Of a DNA stretch of 64,000 bases, positions 32,870 to 43,199 are shown in pieces. Every line of letters begins with the position of its first letter. Within the stretch, counting starts at the first letter, position 1. This DNA is from Botryosphaeria dothidea. Taxonomy: Eukaryota; Ascomycota; Dothideomycetes; Botryosphaeriales; Botryosphaeriaceae. A program made the position numbers and the translations under genes. A model generated the notes under the pieces. It worked only from the letters and a program-made list of their open reading frames with translations. It searched no databases and was not told the DNA's origin. The stretch is from NCBI GenBank assembly GCA_011503125.2, contig WWBZ02000001.1, forward strand, positions 5,146,001-5,210,000, given 5' to 3'.

Positions 32870-33834
32870 GGCAGGATTGCGTGTACACTTGCCGGAGACT
32901 GGACGGATAATTGTCTGTCACCATGATATCTGGCCTCCAACTGTCGTCTCCAATATCCTAGGCGGCATGCTTTGAATGAGCACTTGCTGTCAATTTGCAT
33001 AGTTCTATGGATGGTCGTAGACTAATTAGCTGACAAGGATCTCGGAATCCGACGTCATACGCGATCCCTGCAGCATCTTCCTTGCATACATTACTTTCTG
33101 GTATTGCGTGGCCTTGGAGCCCGCGGCTCTGGAACCTTTCTCAGTTCATATATGTATGAATCTTATTTCCTGGCGGCTGACCCTTCAACCGGGAACGACT
33201 CAGAATGAAATATATCTGATATATAGTTATTTCTGCCTTGTTTCTTCTCCGACTCCATACACGTCTCGAGATTTTATCTGCATTTCTGCCCAACGAACCT
33301 GATTAGTCCTGACATTTCTCCGATGACTCCGAATTTCCCCGAGTGGATTCCCTCACATGCGACGTTGACGACGAGTGTCTAATTAACACATCGTACCTGG
33401 TCAAAAGGTATTAGAGCATTCCGAGCAGTGAGAGTTCTGCAGTGGCTTTGAACGAGCTTTCTGAAGGTGAGCAGCCATCCGGAAGCAAGTGTCTTCGATT
33501 TTTAGGAACATATGCCATCCGGAAGAGTGCTCCAACTCTGCATAGCAGAAGCCTTGCTTTGAAAATATGTGATATATCGCACTCGGCGCTAGCCGTTGGC
33601 TGCAGCACCCCTCTGTATATCGCAGTGGGAATACAGGGTACCCCCGGCCGTGCGCCGGTACCCTTGACTCTCTCTTCCGCAGTTTACACGCGCGTCGTCG
33701 CATTCTGAAATTCAACGCGTCTGAACGCCGTCAATCCAGCTTTCATTTGGACCATCATCAACATCAAGCTGCTTTTCGTGAAGCATTGCTCTTTTTCCGT
33801 ATAATCAAATTAGTGCTGCGTTCGCCCGTTCGGC
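32870..33834. other. Intergenic region with a short dispersed repeat
   Basis: No gene recognised. A 37-bp segment at 33581-33617 recurs in diverged form at 58214-58250. A GGGTACC/GGTACCC inverted repeat with a GC-rich loop lies at about 33637-33664. Confidence 0.5.
33581..33617 (+). repeat. 37-bp dispersed repeat, copy 1 (compare 58214-58250)
   Basis: The two copies share the perfect core ggctgcagcacccctctgta and differ at five positions upstream of it, all transitions. It may be a fragment of an unrecognised mobile element. Confidence 0.5.
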
Positions 33835-34968
33835 ATGTCTGCAACTGCACAAAAGGGAAACCTACGTGCGATCCCTCAGGAGCTGTGGGATCGCATTATC
33901 ACCTACGCCGCCGCAGATGGCCGTTATGCCTCGAAAACCTGGTTCGCCTTGCGCCGGGTATCGCAACGCTTCAAGACTGCAGCCGAGAAGGCTTTCTTCG
34001 AGGCGTATCTCAAGAAGGTGGAAATCCGTTATAACTTCGGCCATGTGGACCACGATCATTGGGGAACAACGCCAATGGATTTGACCCTCGCGTTCGATCG
34101 TTCGGCCTCGCGGGGTGATGATGGCGATCGCGTAATTTTCAGGGATGAAGAGAACGCCATCGACAAGATTGAGGAAGAAAAGAGGGATGAGACCGAGAAG
34201 ATGATGGCCGCCCAATGGAAGCAACAAACACATTTCTACAAGGGCGACGGCAGAACGCACAGCCGGCACGACCTGCCTCCGCACATAATCGTTTTGAGGC
34301 GCAGCCCACGGTGGCAGTGGGTCAACGATACAGACCTGCCCGGAATGGAAATCGACTATGAGGCGTGCGAAGTGTCTTTCCAGTGGCCAGGTATGCTCAG
34401 CGCACTGTTTGCCGAGGAAGACAGGGTCAATCGGCTACGTCGTGCCGCTTTCAGGAGATTCGAGCAGCCCAAGCTTGAAGAGATGAGGACGCTGTTTCAG
34501 CAGGACACGTCCAACTTGGTTGACATTTTCGATGCGGTCGCCCAGATGATGTCGAATTCGAAGAACATGTGCTACCGCATGGCCCGCCGCGAGCGTATCA
34601 GGACCTGGTACAAGAAGAACGGCAATGGCTTTGAGCTAAGCGAGGACTACTTCCAGGAAGATTTCGACGAGGCGGAAAGACTGAGGGAACTCAAGGATGT
34701 GAGAGCCACGCTCTCATATGAGGACTGGGATGACGATGAGGATGATGACGCCGCCGCCGCCCATGAGAGACTGGCTTTCACCGGCAATGCGGAGAATGAG
34801 AAGTATGACGATGATGAACGAATTGAGTTTGAGGACAATGACTTCGAATTGGACATTGACGATTTGGAAAATGAGCGCAGGATGATCGAGGAGGACGAGG
34901 AGCAATGGCGCCAGGAGCAGGCTGATGATGAGATTGAAAGATATCTGCGTTTGGACGACCCACGGTGA
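33835..34968 (+). CDS. F-box-like protein with acidic C-terminus, function unknown
   Basis: A 377-residue intronless frame. The N-terminal segment LRAIPQELWDRIITYAAADG followed by WFALRRVSQRFKTAAEKAFF (residues 10-55) has the Pro-x-E-L-x-x-x-I and L-x-x-V-x-x-x-F pattern of degenerate F-box domains in fungal proteins. F-box proteins link substrates to SCF ubiquitin ligases through Skp1. The middle contains charged helices; the C-terminal 100 residues are extremely acidic (EDWDDDEDDD, DDLENERRMIEEDEEQWRQE). No repeat-type substrate domain such as WD40 or LRR is visible. Ubiquitin-related function is an inference from the N-terminal pattern only. The start at 33835 is the first in-frame ATG. 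Confidence 0.65.
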   Translation: MSATAQKGNLRAIPQELWDRIITYAAADGRYASKTWFALRRVSQRFKTAAEKAFFEAYLKKVEIRYNFGHVDHDHWGTTPMDLTLAFDRSASRGDDGDRVIFRDEENAIDKIEEEKRDETEKMMAAQWKQQTHFYKGDGRTHSRHDLPPHIIVLRRSPRWQWVNDTDLPGMEIDYEACEVSFQWPGMLSALFAEEDRVNRLRRAAFRRFEQPKLEEMRTLFQQDTSNLVDIFDAVAQMMSNSKNMCYRMARRERIRTWYKKNGNGFELSEDYFQEDFDEAERLRELKDVRATLSYEDWDDDEDDDAAAAHERLAFTGNAENEKYDDDERIEFEDNDFELDIDDLENERRMIEEDEEQWRQEQADDEIERYLRLDDPR

Positions 34969-35411
34969 TCGTTTATGTTCTCCGAGCTATTGTATAGCCC
35001 AAGGTGAGGTTGGACAAGTTACATTTCTTGTACACCCCAGTGAACAAAGTCTAGGGCAGCAATGCTAGCCACTAGGAGCTAGAATGAAATATTCGTATTT
35101 CATCATACAAACCATGTTGCTGAAATTGCTTACAGATGACACCGCAATTGCAGTATAGATTCCTCCCACTTTTGCGATATTCCTTGTCACGACGATAACA
35201 CAACAAAGCACGCAATAGCCACCCATGTATAATCATTGGCCCATATTGATTCCAAAGCTCTCCTCTGAATGGGCAACATCTACCTGCTGATTAATAAGCC
35301 GGTATGAATTTATATTCCGCTGAAGGGTTTCCGTCTTCCTTCGTTGCGAAGGCGCATACTGTGGACCAACTCTGAATCCTTTGTATCGACTTAGGCTTGA
35401 GCACCACAAAA
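34969..35411. other. Intergenic region
   Basis: About 440 bp with nothing recognised beyond the 3' end of the F-box-like gene and the promoter of the FMN dehydrogenase gene. Confidence 0.5.
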
Positions 35412-36678
35412 ATGGCAAACCACGCTGAACGTATAGAAACGGAAGATCCGCTCACAGTGGCAGAGGTCCGCGAGATTGCAGAGAAGAAGATTGAAAAGTC
35501 TGCATGGGACTATTATGCGCCGGGTGCAGATGAGCAGAAAGCGCTGAAGCGCAACAGTGAGGCATTGAATCGGTACGTTGCAGCACCCCTGTGTATTGCG
35601 TGAGTGCTGAACGACGGCAAGCCTTCTTGTATTTCCCCGGGTGCTCAGGGATGTGACCGCGGTTGACACCAGCACGACGATATTCGGTCACAAGTACTCC
35701 ATACCCGTCGGAATAGCACCAACCGCACGGCAGAAACCGGCTGGGGGTAATGGAGAGATCGACACATCCCGCGCAGCTGCGAAACTGAACTTGAACATGA
35801 CTCTCTCGGCGGGATCATCAACGAGTCTTGAAGAGGTCATTCAGGCAAGAGCCGGGACGGAGAGCTCACCACCACTTTGGGCTCAGGTGTACTTGCAGAC
35901 GGACGTAAACAAAGGCATAGACTACATCAAGCGCGCTGAAGGTGAGCTTCCTCAATTCAAGAATCCAAGAATGGGAGCTGGCTGATCTTTGGGCAAAGCT
36001 GCCGGATGCGAGGCTCTTGTTCTTACTGTTGATACCCCGATCCTTGGGAATCGGCTCACTGAACGCAGAGCCTTCCGCTCTGAAAAGGCCGAGTCGTCAG
36101 CAAGTCCTGCGACATACAACCGCCTGCTGCAGGACGCGCGGACCGCTCAGGAAGCCAAAGACATCGTGTCGTCCGCTGGAGGGTCCTTGCTCAGCGCAGC
36201 ATTGACGTGGACCTCGACGATTCCTTTCCTCCGCTCAATTTCTTCGCTGAAAGTTATCCTGAAAGGGATCATGAGCCCGGACGACGCGCTGCTGGCCGTT
36301 CAGCACGGCGCGGACGCGATCGTAGTGTCAAACCACGGAGGCCGGCAGCTGGACAGTGTCCCTTCAACCATTGAGGTTCTACCCGAGATTGTGAAGGTTG
36401 TTGCCGGAAGGATCCCAGTCATTCTGGACGGCGGAATCACGCGTGGCAGTGACGTTTTCAAGGCCTTGGCTTTGGGGGCTGACTTGGTCCTTATCGGACG
36501 CCCAGTGCTTTGGGGGCTTGCTCTCGACGGGCAACGTGGTGTTGAGAATGTTAGCAATATTTTGGAGAGAGAATTGAGCCGGACGATGGCTTTGTCCGGT
36601 GTAACCAGTATCAAGGAGATCGATAAGTCGTTGCTTGGCGTGGCGAGGGAGGGAGGTTTCGGGGTTGCGCGCTTGTAG
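35412..36678 (+). CDS. FMN-dependent alpha-hydroxy-acid dehydrogenase/oxidase
   Basis: Three exons, 35412-35599, 35649-35941 and 35999-36678, give 386 residues. The fold is the TIM barrel of glycolate oxidase, L-lactate oxidase and lactate dehydrogenase. Visible landmarks are SAWDYYAPGADEQKALKRNS near the N-terminus, SIPVGIAPTA, and the C-terminal catalytic block VVSNHGGRQLD with the active-site His and Arg. ILDGGITRGSDVFKALALGA and LIGRPVLWGLA follow and bind the FMN phosphate. There is no cytochrome b5 domain, so it is not cytochrome b2. The first donor is chosen at 35600 (GTGAGT) because it keeps the usual spacing between KRNS and VDTSTT; a donor at 35573 (GTACGT) would delete nine residues. 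Intron 2 is 35942-35998. These enzymes oxidise 2-hydroxy acids to 2-oxo acids. The neighbouring MFS permease could supply an acid substrate, which is inference. Confidence 0.88.
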
Positions 36679-37604
36679 ATAAATGTCGGCGTCGTCCACG
36701 CATCTGAACTACGGAAATTGAGAGTCTACTCAGCGCTCAAAGGAGCCGGAAACACTTCACAAGCTGTCGGATCATCATTGTCTCGAAGGAACGATTTGGG
36801 ACAACGACCGTCCTTCGGCAGAGAAGCTGGCTTCCGACCCATGTCTAAGGAAGATCCGATAGCTTGCGGGGAGATTGGAAAAGATATTTGATAAGGGAGA
36901 CATTAATTTCTTTTTGGTTTATCTCTCGATAACGTACGTTTGATGTCCATCAGATTGTATTCTGCATGCAAGAGCGGTGATTGTTGCTTGAATGAGTCCT
37001 GATCTGTAGGTTGCCTCCGATTAGGACTGTATCTGCCGGGTAGTCTGCCAGACCAAATATTATGATTCATGGCTAGTGCTGTGGGGATATTTAAGTCTGG
37101 GAAGTAGAGCAATGGGTGCATGAGATGCCAGTCTTAACATCTGCGGAAGAGCTTCAGTGCTATCAACGGGACCTAAACTTATCACCATGGGAAGATAGAC
37201 ACAAACCTTTGATAATGATACGATTGAAAAACGTGTAATACATTTGCTTGATTCCCTGGCTGCATTGAAGCGAGTGTTCTTCAGTAATGGCGTCATCGCA
37301 CCCTGCACTTGTGGCATCGGCAATGCTCTTACCTCGCCGAAATCCCCAGTATTGCAGCAGGTGGCTCCACAATGGTAACAGTCAAAAGGCTCTGCAATAT
37401 TGAGTAGGAATAGTATTGGCTTGGTACCAGGAACGGTAACATCAACGGAATCCTCATCGTGTGGGCGCTTGGCGCATCCCTCTTATAATTGAAATCCGAG
37501 CCGTTGCTACATTTCTGCTCACAAAGTAATCTTCTATTTCTTTACTCAAACCGAGCCGCTTCCACAGTATCATTTTGATTTGAGTTGGCGTACAATCCCT
37601 CGAG
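36679..37604. other. Intergenic region
   Basis: About 0.9 kb with no supported gene. Short minus-strand frames (36903-37121, 37060-37323) show no motif. It separates the dehydrogenase from the MFS gene in the same orientation. Confidence 0.45.
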
Positions 37605-39315
37605 ATGAGTCCGAAAGAGGAGTCTCTTGGTGAGCGTGTGACAACCCAACAAGTCCCGCCAGACAGTTCAGGAATTTCGGCAAACGAACCAGAAGCAACC
37701 AAGCTAAAAGTACCATGGTGGTCTTACCTTTGGGATTATGAGCCCGGCCGATCCAAGGAAGAACGTGCTTTCGTTCAGAAGCTCGACTGCTTTCTCCTGA
37801 CTATGCTTTCTTTGGGATGGTTCATCAAGTATCTGGACCAAACGAACATGAGTAATGCATTCGTCAGTGGAATGAAGGAACAGCTAAGTATGAACTCCAA
37901 CGAAATCAACCTTGTTGATACTGCCTGGACGGTTGGGTATGTGATCGGACAGCTGCCATCTCAAATCGTTGTGTCCAAGGTCCGGCCTTCAATTTGGGTT
38001 CCATCGTGCGAACTTGTATGGTCAATCCTGACCTTTTGTCTGGCCGCGGCGAAAACATCAAACCACGTCATTGTAATCCGATTCTTCATCGGTCTGGCTG
38101 AATCCATCTTCTATCCCGCCGCGCACACCATTCTTGGCGCTTGGTATAAGCCATCTGAATTGGGGAAACGGGCAGCCATCTTTTACACGGCTTCCGCAGC
38201 CGCCAGCATGTTCTCCGGATATCTCCAGGCTGCAGTATACAACGGCCTCAATGGAGTCCGTGGACTGGCTGGTTGGCAGTGGCTTTTTGTAGGTTCTTTG
38301 AAAGATGGTGCATTCATGAATAGATGTTGACGAAAATATGCGTAGATCATGGACGGCCTGATTAGTGCGCCAATCGCCATTGCGGGGTTCTTTATCCTTC
38401 CAGACCTTCCAGAGATTACCAAGGCTTTCTATCTCACCGAGAAGGTGAGTCGATTAGGACTGCATCTGGCTGAACGTAGCTGACCTCCCTTCAGGACCGA
38501 GATCTGGCACGGAAACGGATGCTACAAGTTGGACGAGCGCCTCGTTCAAAGCTTGGACGCACAGTTTTCAAGAGAATTCTCGGTGAGTCAAGCAAATCAA
38601 CTTTATTGGGATTCAATCTAACGACAACAGGCCGATGGCACGTTTATGTCTTAACGCTCTCTTACAGCGTCTTCATCATGCAAGGACCATCCAGTGCTGT
38701 CAACCCAATGTCTCTTTGGCTGAAATCTAAGGGGTTGCCAGTTTCGACAATAGTAAGTATTGGAAGAGAATCCCAGATTCGCACTGCTTGCTGACGCTTT
38801 GTTTGTTCAAGAATATCATCCCCACGGCGGCCAACGCCATCCAACTTGTCATGTCAATCGTCCTATCCTTCATATCTGATGGCATAGGCCACCGTGGGCG
38901 CATCATCTGCGTCACCATTGTCTTCGGGCTGCTGTCCAATTTACCCCTCGCAATTTGGCAGATTCCGGACGGTCTGAAATGGTTCGCGTTCATCTTTCAG
39001 CGTGCCTATACCCCGTTCAGCCCGCTCATAATGACTTGGACTAACGAGATCTGCGGGTCCGATGCCGAGGAGCGCGCTGTTGTCATCGGAGCAATGAATT
39101 CAATCGCCTTTGCATTCAATGCATTTGTCCCTCTTTTGACGTTTCCACAGGTCGATGCACCAAGGTTCAAAAAGGGCTACATCTCGGCGTCTTGTATGTT
39201 CACGTTTCAATTTTTCATAATTGGGGCGATTGCGCATTTCTACAAACGAGACTCGAGAAAGAAGGAAGTCGCAAGTCAAGATGAGGAAAATACTGAAGCC
39301 AGGACTCTTGAGTGA
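37605..39315 (+). CDS. MFS permease of the anion:cation symporter (Dal5/Fen2-like) family
   Basis: Five exons, 37605-38288, 38346-38444, 38495-38582, 38631-38752 and 38812-39315, give 498 residues. All introns are 48-59 nt with canonical ends. The cytosolic N-terminus leads to SLGWFIKYLDQTNMSNAFVS, the conserved first-helix block of the allantoate/pantothenate permease group. VGYVIGQLPSQIVVSKVRPS, RFFIGLAESIFYPAAHTILG and WYKPSELGKRAAIFYTASAA follow in the N-terminal half. The C-terminal half contains NAIQLVMSIVLSFISDG and further helices (about 12 in total). Members import carboxylate or amide-containing nutrients with protons across the plasma membrane. The sequence is closest to the Fen2/Liz1 pantothenate and related subgroups by eye, but the substrate is not determinable. 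All exon junctions preserve the frame. Confidence 0.9.
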
Positions 39316-39645
39316 CTTTCCAGAGTGAGATGATCAGCTAAATGTGTACGCAAAAATGTTTGGACGTTTGGTCTTGACTTCAATTGGCTTGGGGAGGAGC
39401 TTGCTTGCCCAACACGCGGCGGTGCACCCGCCTGGGAAGATGTGACCCCCGATTGCTCTCCTCTACGCCAGACTCAAGGGTGGTAGCAAGGGCTGATTTC
39501 GTCTAATATATACTGTAACCCCTTCTGGGTCACCGATGCATGAAATCACTGTTTCAGAATCCCGCACCCAACTGTTCACAGTTCTGAAATATACATGTGG
39601 AGTAACTACATAATTCATGATGTCCTCACTGCCGTTCGTAGTTGA
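39316..39645. other. Convergent 3' intergenic region
   Basis: About 330 bp between the MFS gene and the minus-strand secreted-protein gene. Nothing else was recognised. Confidence 0.5.
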
Positions 39646-40310
39646 TCAGCGCGGTGCCAACACTTGCGCGGAGACGTCAATAAATTTCGCAATACTCTCA
39701 CTGCTGCCAGATGTCGTCGCCGAGTTCAGCACCGTTTTCACAACACCGTCTCGCAGCGTCACCGTCACCCGCGCTGCCATCGTTAGAAATCCATCATCGA
39801 AGATGGCAGTGAACCCGATTGCCTCGGCCGTACGTGTGATACCCGATACCGCGGCCCCTGCCGTCCGCGCGATGACTCCAGCCGCTGCACTCTCAGCGAT
39901 CTCGTAGGTAGCTTGTTTAGCTCCGGCACCGAGGAGGTCGACCAACCAGGTTACGACGATTCGGGCGCCGACGGCGAGTTGGCGTTTGGTGAGGTCTACT
40001 TCTTGCCTGTTTGGGCGGGTTGGGGAGATTAGGGGACCAGTGATAGCGTGCGGGAGGGGATGGAGCTTACAGGGCGAGGTCTTCGGTGTTGGCTTCGATG
40101 GCGGCTACTTCGCGGGGCTCTAAGTTTCTGGGTGTTCTACTGAGCAAATATTTGTTGAGAGGTGGCATGGTGTCGGACTTACATGGCTGCATCAATGCCG
40201 TCAATCATATCACGTTTGTCAACTTCTTGTCCTGCGGGAACTGCGAGGCTGGCCACGCAGATGGCGAGGCTCGCAAGCGCAACGAAATGAGAGATAACAG
40301 TGAAACGCAT
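39646..40310 (-). CDS. Small secreted alanine-rich protein with two dibasic sites, unknown family
   Basis: Three minus-strand exons, 40183-40310, 40071-40139 and 39646-40006, encode 185 residues. Both introns have canonical donors (GTAAGT, GTAAGC) and acceptors (CTCAG, AACAG), and both junctions keep frame, which supports a real gene. Residues 1-22 are a signal peptide (MRFTVISHFVALASLAICVA) with probable cleavage before AVPAGQ or nearby. Two Lys-Arg sites, at 32-33 (EVDKRD) and 73-74 (LTKRQ), resemble Kex2 processing sites, which would release the C-terminal 111 residues. That part is Ala/Gly/Thr-rich, has no cysteine and contains hydrophobic stretches (ARIVVTWLVDLLGAGAKQAT; AESAAAGVIARTAGAAVSGI). 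A TATA-like tataaat lies about 80 bp upstream on the minus strand (near 40391-40398). I do not recognise the family. It is the last gene before the transposon nest; an effector-like role is only a possibility. Confidence 0.7.
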
Positions 40311-40736
40311 GATGAGTATCCCAAGTATCTTCCAAGATGTAAGACGAAACTTTTGCCTTGATGTGTTCCGTTTTCTCTACGAACGGACTTGATTTATACC
40401 CAGAACAGAGTCTATTTTTGTCTTTCTCGTCGAAATTTCGGTGACGACAACCTTGAGCCTGTATATTTTTTAGATATTACTCGTGTTTTGTATCCCCTTT
40501 GTCTGCGTAGCTTTGCCACAGCTGTATGGGATGTCCAAGGTCAAGTGAGGGGTTCTGGGGGCTGGCGAAGAATTTGTCACGTGATATACTACTGCTTACT
40601 CTTTAGAATCATGATTGCGGCACTGAAAAACATGCATTTTCCTAGAAAGAGTTGTCTCAACCGGATAACCACCTAGAGGACCATGGAGGTTGATATATTG
40701 TTGTCTTGGAGTATGCTAGTCATCATCCCTTTCCTG
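40311..40736 (-). promoter_or_regulatory. Promoter region of the secreted-protein gene, cut off by the LTR element
   Basis: Contains the TATA-like box near 40391-40398 (minus strand) and then AT-rich DNA to the TCCTG target duplication at 40732-40736. Before the 16-kb insertion this DNA continued directly into the upstream region of the plus-strand gene at 56902. Confidence 0.55.
40732..40736 (+). repeat. Target-site duplication (left) of the Gypsy element, TCCTG
   Basis: Identical to 56722-56726 immediately after the 3' LTR; 5 bp is typical for Ty3/Gypsy integration. Confidence 0.95.
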
Positions 40737-41180
40737 TGTTACGGCGCAGCCTCCACAGGAACATAGAAAGAGAAGATGGGGGAGCCCGTAGAGAGAACCC
40801 CACCAAGGGAAGGGGAAAGGCGCCACGTGACCCCGCACGTGAGCCCCCACCAGAACCTACATGTCGCCCTCTAAAGCCCGGGCGATATAGAGCAACTATC
40901 GCCCAGTATAGCCCCGGCGATATAGGGCAATATATAGATTGTAGACAATCTCCTACGTGTATATAAACTATACTCCTTAGATAGCTTTGACCTTCGTGGT
41001 CAACTTTATAATAGAATTTGGACTCTATTAGTAATAAGGCCTTCGCACGTAGTGCTTAGTCTTCAGTCGTCTACTCGTTTCTCACGTACCTCTTCTTGTA
41101 CCCACTCAAGGAAAACCCTTCGACAGGTTTCCACCCTCTTTGGTGTTTGGATCCTTAGAGGTAGAGGCCCGCTCGTTACA
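40737..41180 (+). repeat. 5' LTR of the Gypsy element
   Basis: 444 bp, TG...CA ends. TATATAAA at 40960-40967 is a likely TATA box, and the hairpin-forming ttgaccttcgtggtcaa lies at 40987-41003, near the expected transcript start. Twelve of the 15 differences from the 3' LTR have the RIP-type base (T or A) here. Confidence 0.97.
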
Positions 41181-41195
41181 CTTTGACCACCATCC
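41181..41195 (+). promoter_or_regulatory. Putative primer-binding site, not tRNA-like
   Basis: The sequence directly after the 5' LTR is ctttgaccaccatcc. It does not start with TGG, as expected for a site that pairs with a tRNA CCA end. Its TTGACCAC (41183-41190) is exactly complementary to GTGGTCAA at 40996-41003 in the LTR, just downstream of the TATA box. This arrangement recalls the self-priming of the fission-yeast Tf1 element. Inference only. Confidence 0.45.
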
Positions 41196-41276
41196 TTGCA
41201 AGGAGAGGGACCTTTTCAGAAACGAGTTCATTAGGTTAAGTATCACCCCGCCTAACGCGTTTAGGGAAAGTATACG

Positions 41277-42420
41277 ATGGCACCGGGATCTTAGATAGAT
41301 GTCGACCTAATGGAGGGTCGCGCTAAGGGTGCTCAAGGGCGTGCTCCGCCCGCGCTGCAAACAGAGCCTACTCGAGAAGAACTCTGGGTACTTATTTAGG
41401 AACAAAAAGCCTAGATCGAGCGCCTACTGGCGTACTAGATAAAACGGAGCGCTACTAAGGTTAAAGTAGCGGTACCCGAGAAGTTCGATAGGGATAGAAA
41501 GAAGCTCTAATCCTTCCTACTCTAGATATAACGCTACCTCTAGTTTAACTAAGCATAATTCGACAACGACGCCGAGGAAGTACTCTTCGTATTAACCTAC
41601 CTTAGAGGAACGGCAGAGGCATAGATGGAACCATACCTTCGCGACTACCTAGCTAACGAACACTCTCTCGAGAAGAGACGGACAAAGACTAAGGAAATCT
41701 TCGACACCTATACGGGATTTATAGATAACCTTAGGGCTACTTTTAACGATCGGGACGAAGTCCGTAAAGCCTCTAACGATATTATAACCGTTAGATAGAT
41801 AGGATCTATAGCTATCTATATAACTAAGTTTTAGTAGCTTATAGCCTACCTCGAATAGTTAGACGAGACTTTCCGCGACCTCTTCTATAAGGGCCTAAAG
41901 GACAAAGTTAAGAAGAATATAATTACTTACGAATACCTATCTACCTTCTAGAAGATAGTAGACCTTACGTCTTAGATCGACGGTCGTATATACGAATAGA
42001 AGATAGGTTCTCGATAATCTAACACCTCGAAGCCACGCCGCGAAAGAATAACCCTCGAAGGCGGAGACGCTATAGCCCTCGACGCGGCTAATAGATAGGA
42101 TTCTAAGAAGGGTAATAATAGTTATAATAATAAGAAGCCTAAGGGACCTAACCCGAACTAGACGGATAAGTAGAAACAGCGCTATAAGGATCGACTCTAT
42201 ATTATCTACGGTAGTAATAAATACTTCTCTCCTAAGTATCCGTAGAACCCTCGTAGTAAGAAGGATAATAAGTAGACTTCGAGCGCTTAGCGTAAAGCGT
42301 CGATTATATTTCGCTAAGACAACTACGATACGCTATACTAGATAGCCTATTACGATAACGACTATTAGACGCATTAACCTAGCAAAGATATCTCTAGATA
42401 GTACCCCTACGAACCTCGAA
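41277..42420 (+). pseudogene. RIP-degraded gag of the Gypsy element
   Basis: A decayed frame opens with ATGGCACCGGGA at 41277 and is broken by many TAG/TAA codons. A recognisable capsid-like stretch includes EVLFVLTYLRGTAEA (about 41577-41621). A nucleocapsid zinc knuckle is recognisable by spacing at 42198-42239. All four metal ligands of the C-x2-C-x4-H-x4-C pattern are Tyr codons (TAT/TAC), exactly what TGC/TGT-to-TAC/TAT and CAC-to-TAC changes produce. Not translatable. Confidence 0.8.
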
Positions 42421-43199
42421 ACTTCGGTATAATAACTAGGAACGAAGAAGTTATCGAGATCGACGATATTATCGATAGTTTCCCTCTAAATAACGAACTA
42501 GTCAACAGCGAAATAGGAGAACTATACGAGAGTACTAGTAAAACGCAGTCGGATAATGCATCTATACTATCGGATAAGCTAGATATCCTTATCTCGCTAG
42601 AAGTCCTCGCTAAAAGATACGGTATTAGCAATTATCTACGGGACGAATAGAGTAATCTTAGCTAAATAATCTAGATTCCGTATTAGAAAAGTATCGCGCT
42701 TACGGTTATTTAGGGATAGCGTTAGAACACCCTTTAGGAAACCCGAATCGAATAAGACGGGAAGAAGTACGAACTTCCGGTAACTAAAGAAACGATACTC
42801 GTCGAACGCTACTACTAAGAAACCTTAGCACGCGAGCAAGTAGACTACGACTCCCTTCGGGAACTAGCACGGATTCTCTACTAGTACGGCACGGTAACGA
42901 TCTAGTATTATATACTCTAGTAGATTCCGGATAAGAAGCTTAATCGACTAACCTTTAAATATTAGATTCGAAAGGATAAAGTTTACTAGCGAAGAAAGTA
43001 GAACGCCGATAAATAGACTAACTAGAAGTAAGTATACCTCTAAGTTAACGAATAGGAAGACTATATATATAGTAAAGTCTACGGCTACCCTATACTAAAA
43101 AACTAGACGGCCCTACGATAATAGGACTAACCTAGGGGCTATAGTCTAGGTCCCTTTATATAGTATTACGTATATTAAAAACGGAAACTCTTACCGGAC

